From positions 124,001-188,000 of the forward strand of contig JASJFT010000056.1 in the NCBI GenBank assembly GCA_030770425.1: 64,000 bases of DNA, written 5' to 3'. Every line of letters starts with the position of its first letter. Positions within the stretch are counted from its first letter, which is position 1. The position numbers and the translations under genes were made by a program. The notes below the pieces were generated by a model, which was not told the DNA's origin, made no database searches, and worked only from the letters and a program-made list of their open reading frames with translations. This DNA is from Darksidea phi. Its lineage: Eukaryota; Ascomycota; Dothideomycetes; Pleosporales; Lentitheciaceae. Positions 10,698-21,802 of the stretch are shown piece after piece.

Positions 10698-12064
10698 GAC
10701 GGGGGGAATCACTTTCCATATCCTCCACAACCTGACAAGTGCGCGGGTGTGAGATGAAGCGTGCAGCTTCAGCTCTATTATCCATTATAAACACTATGCT
10801 GCTCACCGAAAGTGAGAGTTTGGATCGAATGAATGCGACTAGGCTGACGAGGTTCCGCGTTGGCGGATTGCACTAAGCTAAAACTAGCATAGCGTTTACG
10901 GAATTGTTACTCAAGGGCGATGACTACTATCTACAATTGCAGCATGTATGGTACTGCTCAATGAATCATTGGATGCCATAACTGTTTTATTTAGTGGGAT
11001 GCAATCGCAGTCCTGCTCACTGGTCCGTCAAAGTATCGAGACGTTAAGATTATTCGCGCCGCGGTGCATCGCTAACATCGAGAAGCACGTAATTTGGGCG
11101 GTAGCAAATACGTTGCATTCGCAAGACCGTGCAACCTCTAGTAGAGAGCAATGATCATTAATACCATTTGAGATTACCTTTACTAATATTATGGCCCGAC
11201 CTTTAGGCTAGCTCTAATCGTCAATGATACTTGTACGGCCTACCTTCTCCTACAGGCCCTTGACCTCAGGCTTGACGTGTGCCAGGGCGATTTTCATGTA
11301 TGAAAGGATGATGAGATGATTGACAGCTTTAACTAGAGTTGAGAAGGCTTGTAACGGCGATCATGAAACTTTAATGCGCGGCCGAGGTTGTTCTACCAAT
11401 TATATTATGTAAATCGTCGCTTGGGCTCTGTCGTGCACGAGGCCACCAGAGTCGAGATTCGGAAGACTTAACAATGTTAAATGCCGAAGACCTAGCCGTT
11501 TGATGAGGTATTGCGGGCTGGGCGTTGATACGAGTCAAGGCCTTGAATAAGATTTTACGACTAAGCGTAAGGCTCCGACGAGGCGTTCACTAGAGTAGGC
11601 GCAATGCCGTGATAACCAATTAAACCCATTTCTTTCAAAAAGCCATCGCGGGAATCCGACGCCTCGTCACTGTCGATCCAATGATGTGCCACGGATGCTG
11701 ATTCACCTACGCGGCCGCGCAGTGCATCTGGTGGATTGGCGGTGGCGATATTCGGAGATCAAGTTTTGTTCGGCGTAGTAAAACTGCAGAAAACCCGGGA
11801 ACTACTGCAAGACGTATAGTGTCAACTATGACAGACGGACTGGCTGCGCCATTGAGGCGCCGCGCGCGTCAACACCACCCATCTTCGAGTCAGTGTCTCC
11901 GCTATGGGATGCTGAGGGCTACGGTAGTGGCCTTTAAAGGGGTGGGAAAAAGTCTGTAAGCGGACATTCGGACCTAAATATGAAAGTGATGGCATCCCTC
12001 TGAGATGTTATCTGGCGCTTCTTCATACGTACTCTGAGAACTTGTGTTTACCGTTATCAAGACT
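10698..12064. other. intergenic gap, 1.4 kb
   Basis: No coding region, repeat or RNA gene could be supported on either strand. It separates the HET gene from the rightward membrane-protein gene and must hold both promoters. Confidence 0.5.
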
Positions 12065-13274
12065 ATGGCGACCCGTTCCGATTTCCAAGTTGCAGCCTTG
12101 GCTGCAGGCTTCACGCTTGGGTTTGGACTCCTTACTGCATGGGAAGCTATCAAACAGACACGCCAGAACCGGAATCCCTTAAGGAGTGCATACATTTATA
12201 TGTTATGGGGCGAGATAGTAGCGAACATTGCTATTGGCATCATCGGATGGATCTTTCTGGACGGTCTGATCGGACCTACGTAAGTGTCTAATGTTCCACT
12301 AGCAGCAACGAAAAAGGCATTCTAATAGCAGTAGAGTCCCTGTCCTCTTCTTCATCCTCGTGTGTTGGGTCTTCGAAATCCAGCTACTCATGCAAATCAT
12401 CATCAACCGTATCGCTCTCATCGCAGAACACCGCAAAACGATCTGGCGGCTCAAGTGGGGCACTGTCGCTGTCATCACTGCAATCAACATTGCCGTTTTC
12501 TGTATCTGGATTCCGTCACACACGTTTCCTCCTGCAAGCCAACTCTACGTCGACATCAACAACATCTGGGATAAGATCTCTAAAGTCCTTATCATGCTGG
12601 TGGATGCCGGGTTGAACTGGTACTTCCTAAACACCGTCAAGACAAGGCTTGTTAACCAGCATGGCCTGGTAAAGTATCAGCCTCTTGTTGGATTTAATGC
12701 TAAGCTCATGGTTGTTTCGATCTTGATGGATGTAAGTTTCTCCTGGGCGAATCCTTCACTCATATGTTTGCGCATTACTAACGGACGCTAGGTCATGTTA
12801 ATCGGCCTCATGTTCCTTCCAAACCCAGTTGTCTACATTCAGTTCCACCCTGTAGCCTACATGGTCAAACTCAACATCGAAATGTCCATGGCGTCGCTCG
12901 TTGTTAAGCTGGCCCGCGGAAAGACAGAAACGGACATGTACGATGATTATTCTTCTACGGACCCAAGATCAAACCCACGGTCCCATCCGTCACGAAACAC
13001 CCATAACGCCCTCAACAACCCACAATTCCAGTCTTTCCAGCTGAACTCAATCACGAAAGGGCACAGAAGGGCACCTAGTTCCGACGATGGATTGGGAGGC
13101 ATTAGGAGGGAGACGGAGCTTAATGTTGTGGTGGAGACTGCGGAAAAAGATCTGCATGGGGAGGAAGCGATCTCAAAGGAGCATAGTCTGGTGGATACAC
13201 TGGGCGATAGGTATGGGGACGATATCCCTCTGCACAAGAATGGGGCCGGGGCCCAGGAAACCAGGATCCTGTAA
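12065..13274 (+). CDS. multi-pass membrane protein, unknown function
   Basis: Exons 12065-12279, 12335-12731 and 12792-13274 give 364 aa. The second intron carries a textbook branch site (TACTAAC) before its acceptor. The start is the ATG giving MATRSDFQ, immediately followed by the first membrane segment. About seven hydrophobic segments are spread over residues 8-250 (for example VPVLFFILVCWVFEIQLL and WGTVAVITAINIAVFCIWI), followed by a hydrophilic tail of roughly 120 residues rich in Ser, Asn and Glu that is presumably cytosolic. This resembles the broad class of fungal 7-TM integral membrane proteins, but I cannot assign a family, ligand or pathway. No domain motif typical of transporters or rhodopsins was seen. 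Confidence 0.8.
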
Positions 13275-14356
13275 TTGTAGATTCATTGACAACAAACCCA
13301 GGAACTTTGTTTCAAGGCTTTATCAGAACGTTACAAATTGTATATAACCCGATTGTATCACGCTCAACTATTGATCGTTCGAGATTCTCTAGACAGTACT
13401 TGGTGATAAGTCAAAGGTCGAGAGTGAGGCGTTATTGAGATGGAACAGTCGTATAAATGGCATTGCGATTTGAGCTTAACCTCATTACGCAGGCATACGT
13501 CTCCGACACAATGGTCGTCATAGTAGTATCGCTACTTGGGAGTAATCAGGATAAACAGTCTCCTAGGACGAATTATCAAATTTTTTGTTCCGTCAGGCGC
13601 GCCTGCATGGTGTATAAAGTCGTTTCATCTTCACGATATTCTTTGGCTAAAGACTTACAAATTTGGGTAACCCTCTTACCAAGAAAGTGCTTCAGTTCCC
13701 CGGGCACTGCGACTTAATCTACAGTATGTATCCAGCTCCGGGTCTTGACAGCCAGTGATTGACGATCCAAGTAATCCGCGATCATCACACTCCACTCTCC
13801 CTCTGCTAGATGCAGGCTCTAGAAGTAAATAGCATGGAAGACTTCAAGTTGAGCCTTACCATCCCACGAAACCCCCCACAGCCTCGACACTAATACCACG
13901 TAATGCTGCAAACAACTTATGCAGCCCCTTTAATTTGTTGCCATGAACACTAGCCTCAACAATGACCATAGGCCGACGTTAGCCGAAGCCCGTGCGCGGA
14001 AATCAGAAACCTGTGGCGCTATTCCTGCGACACCCTCGGCACGTCCTTATCGTACGCGGTGGCATGTCTCAAGTCGGTTGTACGACAGCGATAACGTGAG
14101 GTAGGGAGGTGAAAGGGTGGAGGGGCTGTGCTGAGAAATATGCTGGCCCAAGGGCGTGATCGACAACGGACGAGTGGAACAGTGCGGGAAAGGATGCGCA
14201 ATCTGAAAATATATACGAATCGAATTGGTAGGTAATGGTATCTTTTCATGCTCCTTCTGCCTCCTCTATGTCCTTATACTCATAATTAGCTTAGCCTTAG
14301 TGTAGCTTTCGCTTGAACTCTAGGTCTAGCAGTTGAGGTTGATTGCTGTGTAAATG
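13275..14356. other. intergenic gap between convergent genes
   Basis: Lies between the stop codons of the membrane-protein gene and the M35 protease gene. Several short frames occur but none shows protein-like composition. Nothing else seen. Confidence 0.45.
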
Positions 14357-15674
14357 TTAGCTTATGGTACTTGTTACTTGTCTAAAGATCCATTTACCAT
14401 TAGCATAAAGCGCAAACGAATCGGCATTGTTGAGTGCCTGACTAGTCGTCAACCTCGACGCCGCTGCAAACCCATACCCTAGATCATCAGTTCCAGGGCT
14501 GTAAACACCGGGTGCATGCGTCTCCTCATGCAGCACGGTAGTAGCCTGGTCCTGACCATGGCAAGTGCTCGAAAGAGCGGGTAACTGGCTAAAGAAGATG
14601 GGGCAGTAAGTGATAAAATTCTGCGAAGGGACAGTGTAGGCGAGCACGCTGGAAGCGCAGCCGTTGTAGGGATCGTTGCAGTTCGTTGTGGTGGCGCTGC
14701 CGGAGCCGCCGCAGTCGCTACCGACCGCTCTAAGGCGCGCGGAAACGGTGTTCTTAGTGCTGGCGGAGGTGGATTTGAAGTAGGTATCGAGCTTGGTGCC
14801 GGCTGAGGCGGAAGTCGCAGCAGCCGAGGCAAGCTTCTGGCAGTTGGAGAGAGCGGTGCGGATGGCAGAGAGCTTGGTACCGGTGCAGCTAGAGCCGACG
14901 ACAGTGCGCTTGGTAATGGCTTTGGAGACAGTAGCGGCCATCACGCCGTCAACGGCCATAGATAGCTTGTTGGAGTCATAGGGCAAGTTTCCGGCGAGCT
15001 CGGTGCTGTTGGCCTCAGCATAGGGAAGCAGTCCCTGCGCGAAGACATCGAAGTCACCACCGTCGGTGAGAGTATGAAGGGCAGCGGTCTCCACGGTGAC
15101 TTCCTTTGTCTCGCCGGCGCCCAGGGTGATGAAGTCATCCGTGCTCAGGCCAGTGGTCAATAACCGAATCTTGATACCCTCGAAGGGAATCTTAGTGCCT
15201 GCGATGTTAGTTAGAATGTGTCCAGAATATGAAAGCACGATGGAGGATTGCTGGTTTTGGCCAAGCGTCCATAGCAGACTTTGAAACACAGGAGGACATG
15301 ATATGCAGGATCAAATAGTTGCCTCGCGACCTCAGATCCTTTCATCGGGCGTAACCTGGAGCACCGATTCCCTTGGATCGGACTCCAAAACACCGATGCG
15401 AGAAGAACTGAGAGAAGACTTGGGAGATGAACTTACTGCCACTAGTAGAGTAGATGCTAACCTTCTCCACTGGATTCTCTTCGTCCAAGAAGGTACCCTT
15501 GCTAAGCAAGTTCAAAGTCCTGTCGCCGTTATTCGTAACAGCGACCTTCACCTCAGTATTACCCGAAGCTGATAGGACAACGCTCAGCGGCGACTCGCGC
15601 TTGTTGAGATCGACCGAGATGGCGCTGACATAAGTAGCCAAAGCGGCTAGAGACAACTGAGTGAAACCCTTCAT
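14357..15674 (-). CDS. deuterolysin, M35 zinc metalloprotease (neutral protease 2 type)
   Basis: Secreted endopeptidase. Two exons, 15674-15437 and 15198-14357, give 359 aa; the 238-bp intron is long for this window but has GTAAGT and CTAAC..GCAG ends and joins the prodomain in frame. Residues 1-18 form a signal peptide. The prodomain covers about 19-170 (NGDRTLNLLSKGTFLDEEN, then FEGIKIRLLTTGLS). A KR site (AITKR) marks the likely processing point. The mature domain holds the aspzincin motif: VLHEETH gives the two zinc His and catalytic Glu, and GTDDLGYG gives the third ligand Asp. Cysteines are placed as in the family. The length matches fungal deuterolysins (~350 aa). A protein resembling only the prodomain is encoded at 17460-18050. 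Confidence 0.95.
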
Positions 15675-17459
15675 GATGAGAGTACAACAAGGTCGCTAGG
15701 AACGTGACGACGAGGGTAAAAGCGTCTAGATGGCGAAAGAATGGACTGGCGATCAGTGGATGATGAATTTCCTCCGAAGTGAGATAGTCACGGCTTTATA
15801 CTCGATGAAGTTTGGGGAACTCTGAGCCAAATGCTCCCCAGGTCGCCACCCGTGCCGAGGCCCCATCGCGTATGTGCAGAGGATAAACCAAGCAACGCAG
15901 CATGTCCAATCTAGACCGAGTCGTAGCAGGGACCCTGTTGTTTCTAAATGATCCATCATGTAAAAGGGTTGGGCGTTTGCGACGGCGCCTCTCCAGAAGG
16001 GCGGGAAATGCTGTTTGGGGGAAGTCGCTTGATTGGAGGTATTAACAGCAAATGATGTGTTGACCGTTTCTCAACGTTAATGCTAACGGGATGCTATCGC
16101 AATGCGGAAGGTGGGTGGGTAATCACATATAGATGACCGTGATGATAAGGGGCGAAGCGTGTAACGCATTTTTGCAGTGCCACGATGGTTCTCAATCTGT
16201 ATGGTGCATGAACGACCGTCGATCATTCGGACGTAAATTAAAGGTGTCAAATTGTGCTTGGCATGGAGCTTTGTTTAATTTAGTCGCGCTCTGATAGGTG
16301 CTCGTCGGGGCAATCGGCCAGGTGTTTCACCAGGATCTAGCGTCCTCATCGACTTTCTATTGTGCTCCGGGCGAGTTTGAGGTACAAGAGAAACCTATTT
16401 CCGGTTGGTCTGACGTAAAGAAGACGGCGTTTTTCGGTACCCTAGACAGTCTTTTTGTGGTGGTTCAAGCCTATGAAGTGATGGTACCTGTAACCTGCGG
16501 AACGGGCAATAGCCTTTATGCGGTGTCTTCAAGCCGACAAGCCCATTGCTCGACAGTTGTGCTCATATCCTATATTGCGGACTAGCAGGTGCTCGGGCTA
16601 GGCTGGAGATCGCCCATACGATAGCTGTAGGTGCGCGATGCCGAGCTGCAGCCGCGCCGGCGTCAATGAAATTCGCAGGTGGATGTACACAGAAGCAGGT
16701 ATCGGACGAGGACGGCGTTGGTGCCTAAAACAGCCCACCAGGTGCATCTGGCGTTGAAAGAAGGTTGTGCATCATCTAAACGAGGTTTGACGAAGCGCGA
16801 GGCGCCATCCTGATCGAGCCAAGCGGCGCACGGGTTGTGGGCAGGTTAAAAGTGGCAGTGGAAGGTGTGGGGACAAAAACAGCGGCTTCTATGTTTTCGC
16901 GTTGACTGCCACGACAGCTGGTGTGTTCCGTTTCACCCGCCATCCATCCAATCCATCTATGCGCCACAGTTGAAAAGGCAGGTATCCTGGTAGTTTGACG
17001 CAGTTTCATGCGACATCCCCGCGGCGTCCATCAGCCGAGGGCGGGCAGAACATTCTTCCTCGCCAATCGCCGGCCACATTCGCCCCCGATACAAATGAAA
17101 GCCTGGAGTAGCCTGAAAACCGGCTGGGCGATGCAGAGCAAACGGCGTCATGCGTAATGCGTAATGTGAGATGCGTAATGTGAACATGTGGCCCCCTTAC
17201 GGCAGAAAGCTCAGTGTTCTTCTCGCCATCGACTGCCACCAAGACACGACCGTGACGAAAGCTAACACCAGCGGATGATTTGGCTTGCTGTTACAACCAA
17301 GCAGGCTGCAAGATCCAAGTTCATACCTCCTTCCCTTCTCAGCGATCGATACTTCGGTCGTGCATCGCTGGCACACCTGCAACCGCCTCTCCAAACCGCA
17401 CGAGCTTTGAAGTCAGACTCGCTCTTGCTACATAACAAGCAAACCGAAAAACTGCATCG
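15675..17459. other. intergenic gap, 1.8 kb
   Basis: Contains the promoter of the M35 gene on the left and of the prodomain-like gene on the right. A small cluster of GCGTAATG repeats lies near 17148-17180. No other gene or element could be supported. Confidence 0.45.
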
Positions 17460-18050
17460 ATGAACGGCCGTACAGTCTTCATCGCCGCCTCCGCCATCAC
17501 CCTCCTCGGCGCCTTCTACTACTTCAAGAACCCCTCCCCACCAACCTCCTCCACCATGTCCACTAACACGGCAGCCTCCTCCACAATCCCCGGTCTCGAA
17601 TTCGCTCTCTCCCAAATATCTCGCAACCCACCCTCGCTCCTCATAACCCTCAAAAATACCTCACCCTCCACACCCTTCACGGTCCTAAAATGGGGCACCC
17701 CACTCGACGTCCAAGCCCTCAATCTCGGGCTCTTCAGACTCGTCGATCCGGGGACGGGGAAAGAGGTTCCAATGCACAATATAAAGATTAACCGGTTGAT
17801 GCCGCCATCGCGCGAGGATTTGGTTACGGTGGCACCGGGGACGGAGGAAGCGACGGAAGTCGTGTTTAATAAGCCGTGGATGCCGGAGACGAAACCCGCA
17901 GTGTATAAGGTCAGAGCTGAAGGTACTTTTACGGGTATTTGGGATCGGTATGGGAATGAGGTTGGGGATAGTGAGCTTGAGGGTTACTCAGCGAGCCCGT
18001 TGAGTGGGAGGATTTTTAGAACGAATGAGGTTGAGATGAGGGTTGAATAG
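17460..18050 (+). CDS. membrane-anchored protein resembling the M35 deuterolysin prodomain
   Basis: Single-exon gene, 196 aa, starting at an ATG directly before a hydrophobic segment (TVFIAASAITLLGAFYYF, about residues 4-21), a signal anchor or signal peptide. The remainder aligns by eye with the prodomain of the deuterolysin encoded at 14357-15674: VLKWGTPLD against LLSKGTFLD, then VPMHNIKINRLMPPSREDLV against IPFEGIKIRLLTTGLSTDDF, followed by VAPGTE against LGAGET. There is no HExxH motif and no catalytic domain, and the protein ends where the M35 mature enzyme would begin. Function unknown. It could bind M35 or related proteases as an inhibitor or chaperone, or be an unrelated protein with the same beta-sandwich fold. 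The homology is a visual judgement only. Confidence 0.72.
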   Translation: MNGRTVFIAASAITLLGAFYYFKNPSPPTSSTMSTNTAASSTIPGLEFALSQISRNPPSLLITLKNTSPSTPFTVLKWGTPLDVQALNLGLFRLVDPGTGKEVPMHNIKINRLMPPSREDLVTVAPGTEEATEVVFNKPWMPETKPAVYKVRAEGTFTGIWDRYGNEVGDSELEGYSASPLSGRIFRTNEVEMRVE

Positions 18051-18525
18051 AGAAAGTCAAGTACGGATTGCACGGTACTATGAAGTTCAACGCTACTGAG
18101 TTCTCTAATTATGTTTATGCTGCTATGATGTTCATGTTGCTTGAAGATTGTGTTGTGGGCGATGCGCTGCATAACTTCGCATGTGTGCGCGTTTTATGTT
18201 CGCATTCATGCAGTGCTATATACAAAAATACACAGCAATAACAAAGCCCCTGTACCTGCAGCAGTCATCCCATCTACCTTATCTACCTCTCCCTGGTATT
18301 GCGTTCTGCGTGTTCTCCCGTCGAAGTTAGATCTCATAAAATTCTTGTATTATCCTGCTGGAGCGTGACGCGGTAGGCCCTTTGCTTGGCATTAGGTAGA
18401 ATACAAAAGCCACTAGAACGGTCAAAGCTTGCCAATCTCGAAAGCGCGATAAGGTGCCGGCACTCAATGGAATACGGGAAAGGATATCCGTTAAACTTTG
18501 TCTAGCTTGATATTCTAGTTTCCAA
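18051..18525. other. intergenic between convergent genes
   Basis: 3' flanks of the prodomain-like gene and of DNA ligase IV. Short frames here are extensions of the ligase sequence in wrong frames. Nothing else seen. Confidence 0.5.
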
Positions 18526-21507
18526 TCATCCCCACTGAAACCTTTCTTCATCCACTCTCGTCCCCTCCTCCCAGCATTTCTCAACCCATCCCACACCAAC
18601 GGTCCTCGCCAATCCTCTCGTCTTCTCCTTCACACGTAAATCTTCTTCACGGTCATCTGGTATAACTCTGTGCGTAACACCTTCGTCATCTTCATCACTA
18701 GCTACCTCGCCACCACCAAACTTCACATAGTTCCTCGCGAGCCGGGCCCTCAACTCCCAGTCCGCCGATCCATTCTGCTGGAAAGTGAATTTGGTGTTAC
18801 TGAACATGCAGTTCCTCAGGTGAGAAAAGGTATTATTATGGTCTTCGAGCTGACCTATAAAAGCCTGGCGGTCGAAGGGCTCGTCAAATTTCGCAGGCAT
18901 GGCATGGAGAATATCCCGCATCTCGTCAACATCTACGATATCGCGTGCATACGAATCGCCATTCTCATCCACGTGTTCCTCAAAACGCACTTGATCATCT
19001 TCAGTAAGGTAGAACATATGCCTGTTAGGCTCAAAAGGTAGCAAGTAAGGTATAGGGCTGAGGTCAGCCTCATTTTGGCGTACGCTGTCGTGAATCCAAA
19101 TGGGTCTAACGATGTTGTGCGTATCGCGCTTTTCAAGCGAGGACACCTTGACAAGCCGTTTGTCGGCAACGATGATGAGAGTCTTATCGGTGGAGTCGCG
19201 CTGGACGATCTTTCCGCCGTTAGCCTTTACAAGGGCTTCCAGTTCGGCTTTCGACTTCTTGACGGGCTTCGTTTGATCGGTCATAATGTAGAAGCTTAGT
19301 CCGTCGAATAGCTTGGATGCTGGGCTTGCGTAGGCTGTCAAAATGTCGTCACCGTTAGTACCCGCAATCACTAGAGGTTTCTTTTCCGTTCGTGCCTTCT
19401 TCCGGCGCGACTGCTCGATCTTAAATTCTTTTTCTTTCTCATCATGCTCGCGTTCGACTTCATACTTGACCTGCATAAACTCGTCGTATGACAGCGCCTG
19501 ATCCCAATTCTTATCCGTGCGGAGCTGTTTGAACCGCGGGAAACGAAGTGTAAGGGTCGTACGGAATTTGTCGCTCGTCTCCACACTGGCGGCTTTGCAT
19601 TCTAGAACGATCGAGTCGGTGGGATGTATCCACTGATCCGGTCTCTCATGCTGTCGATTCTCGGCATGACCGCCGAGTTCAATGATTGGAGGAGGACGGC
19701 GTGGGTCCCAGTCCTTCCATTTTCCCTCCGTGCGACCACGGATGCTAGCATAGTCTTCTCTGCTGAAACCGCCACCGACTTTGAAAAAAGACAGGCACTT
19801 CCCATAGTCTGGGTCACCTTCTTTAGCTTTCTTGTTGGCAATCAGAGCACAAAGGAAGGACGAGTGAGCGCCGCCTCGATGCCCAGACCCGTAGTAGCCA
19901 CCGACGACAATACAATCTAGTGATTCGCCGAACTCAGACATGTATTCTGGCTTTACTTTAATCCAGTCATCATTCCGTTCGTTGAGACGGTACATTGAGC
20001 GTGGGTTCTTCAGCACCAGGCCTTCGGACGATTCGGCAACAACTTTTCGCAGTTCCGGCTCGATTTCGGTATGGGAACGGGCTTCTATATACGAATGTAT
20101 CTCAAGACGTCGATTGATTCCTCTGACGGCACTCTGGAGAGCCTTGCGACGGTCGCGGAGTGTATACGGCGTGAGTACCTTGTCGTTTAGATACAAACAG
20201 TCGAAAACGCGGAAGAGCGGACGCTGACCGGTATTGGTGCCTGTCTTGTTTTCTTTTTCGGATATGGCAGCTGTCTTCAAGGTACCAAAGCCGACAATAT
20301 GATCGGTCTCCATGTCCCAAGTGATCATCTCACCATCTAGGATGATGTTTCTAACATTTTTCGTGAATGCATCCTTAATGAACCGGGTCAATGCACCGGC
20401 CTCGTCTCCTTCGAAGTGTTTGCCATATAGGTAAGCATAGTCTTTGGCCTTGCGCGACCAGAAGCCAAATATCTTCCCACCAGGAGCACTAGCATCCTCC
20501 CTCATGTGCAATTGCATACGCTCGCCGTCAAGTTTCTCTTCGATCCAGAAAGTGTCGTCATCTGGCATCGGTTGTAACTTCGATACAATCTTGTCAAAAG
20601 AACCAACCTTGGGCTGAAAGGCAGCTAGTTGTGGTTGGAAGCACTGCATCAAAGTGATACCAGTGTCTTCCCCGTCTAAGCGGAATTTAGGATTGAAGAG
20701 CTCCCAGCACACGCGCCGAAGGTTCGATGAGATATTGAAAAGCGCTTCTGCGTCCGGATGCCATACGTCAAAAATCGTCTTCTCTGTGGCACCAATCTTC
20801 ATCTGACGCAAGATGATTCGAATCAACCAGGTGAGCTCCTCCGGGTTCATTCGCCTGTAGAATCTCTGGAAAATCTTGACTTGCTGCTCTTCGGCTCCCA
20901 CTTGCGAGAGCTGGTCTAGCGTGTTGTTCACTTCTGCAATGCTCATATCGCCGACCTCGGATCGGATAGGTCGCTTCGATAAGACTTCATAACATCGCCC
21001 TGCAAAGTCTCCTGCGGTGGATGTCGAGGCCTTGTTTAGCTGACCCGGTAGCTTCCAGTTGACCATCTGTTTGGCATCATCGGAGTCTTTGTTGATCTTT
21101 GTGACTTTGATTAATATCTTTGCGATAGCCTTCTCTTTCAGCCCATACATGGCGCGATCACGGTCCTTCTCCGGAATCATGAGTCGCATGGCCGGATAGA
21201 AATCGTCTCCCACCTCTTTGCGCCATGTTGCGATGTACCGCTCAATGATGTTGTGGCGCGCTTCCTGCGGCGAGAGGTTTGAATGGCCCATCGGACCCAC
21301 CTTCTTTCGCGGTCCTGCAGGCCTTTTCCTCTTCCAATTGTCAAGGAGCGGATTGAATAGTTGGGTGAACAACGAATGGAAAGGGAGTGTTTTGTGAAGA
21401 TTGGTGGGCCGATTGGGGTATTTTGAGTCTAGGTCGTCATCACCGCCATACATGAGCGTTTGCTCCTTGATGGCGTCGGCATCTGGCATGTGAGTGTCTT
21501 CGGCCAT
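18526..21507 (-). CDS. LIG4: DNA ligase IV (ATP-dependent, NHEJ)
   Basis: Joins double-strand breaks in non-homologous end joining together with the XRCC4/Lif1-type partner, in the nucleus. One uninterrupted frame of 993 aa. The DNA-binding and adenylation domains fill the N-terminal two-thirds. The nucleotidyl-acceptor lysine is in EEKLDGERMQ (about Lys325), followed by ligase motifs such as IILDGEMITWD and GLVLKNPRSMY, then WIKVKPEY. Two BRCT domains lie in the C-terminal third (starting near KLFDGLSFYIMTD, and a last one ending GVGWVEKCWEEG); the stretch between them is where the partner binds in the family. The length fits fungal Lig4 (~1000 aa). It is transcribed divergently from the Irs4-like gene, starts 295 bp apart. 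Confidence 0.96.
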   Translation of the reverse strand: MAEDTHMPDADAIKEQTLMYGGDDDLDSKYPNRPTNLHKTLPFHSLFTQLFNPLLDNWKRKRPAGPRKKVGPMGHSNLSPQEARHNIIERYIATWRKEVGDDFYPAMRLMIPEKDRDRAMYGLKEKAIAKILIKVTKINKDSDDAKQMVNWKLPGQLNKASTSTAGDFAGRCYEVLSKRPIRSEVGDMSIAEVNNTLDQLSQVGAEEQQVKIFQRFYRRMNPEELTWLIRIILRQMKIGATEKTIFDVWHPDAEALFNISSNLRRVCWELFNPKFRLDGEDTGITLMQCFQPQLAAFQPKVGSFDKIVSKLQPMPDDDTFWIEEKLDGERMQLHMREDASAPGGKIFGFWSRKAKDYAYLYGKHFEGDEAGALTRFIKDAFTKNVRNIILDGEMITWDMETDHIVGFGTLKTAAISEKENKTGTNTGQRPLFRVFDCLYLNDKVLTPYTLRDRRKALQSAVRGINRRLEIHSYIEARSHTEIEPELRKVVAESSEGLVLKNPRSMYRLNERNDDWIKVKPEYMSEFGESLDCIVVGGYYGSGHRGGAHSSFLCALIANKKAKEGDPDYGKCLSFFKVGGGFSREDYASIRGRTEGKWKDWDPRRPPPIIELGGHAENRQHERPDQWIHPTDSIVLECKAASVETSDKFRTTLTLRFPRFKQLRTDKNWDQALSYDEFMQVKYEVEREHDEKEKEFKIEQSRRKKARTEKKPLVIAGTNGDDILTAYASPASKLFDGLSFYIMTDQTKPVKKSKAELEALVKANGGKIVQRDSTDKTLIIVADKRLVKVSSLEKRDTHNIVRPIWIHDSVRQNEADLSPIPYLLPFEPNRHMFYLTEDDQVRFEEHVDENGDSYARDIVDVDEMRDILHAMPAKFDEPFDRQAFIGQLEDHNNTFSHLRNCMFSNTKFTFQQNGSADWELRARLARNYVKFGGGEVASDEDDEGVTHRVIPDDREEDLRVKEKTRGLARTVGVGWVEKCWEEGTRVDEERFQWG

Positions 21508-21802
21508 AACGAATGCATCGAAGGGGTGATGTTTGTTATTTGAATTGAAGCTGCACTATATGTACGTGGCGAGGAGCAAGGCAGCGGCGCGAATTCACAT
21601 GATCTGACTAAGCCGGATGTGGGCAGCTTAGTCCTGCACCTAGGCGTCACTCAGTGCTCCAGTGCTCCAGTGCTTGGCCGGGCATTGTGACGAAGCGAAG
21701 TGTAGCTGCGCATTCACTCCTTTGCACCTCGCTCCCTTTTGCCCACAACTCGACCTCTCCGGCATCAGTTCAGGTCATCCGCACAAGTCCGATGGGGCCT
21801 CG

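Noticed and set aside
16298..16585. 95-codon plus-strand frame in the gap right of the M35 gene
   Set aside because: No recognisable motif, its composition is not protein-like, and there is no second exon or conserved feature nearby.
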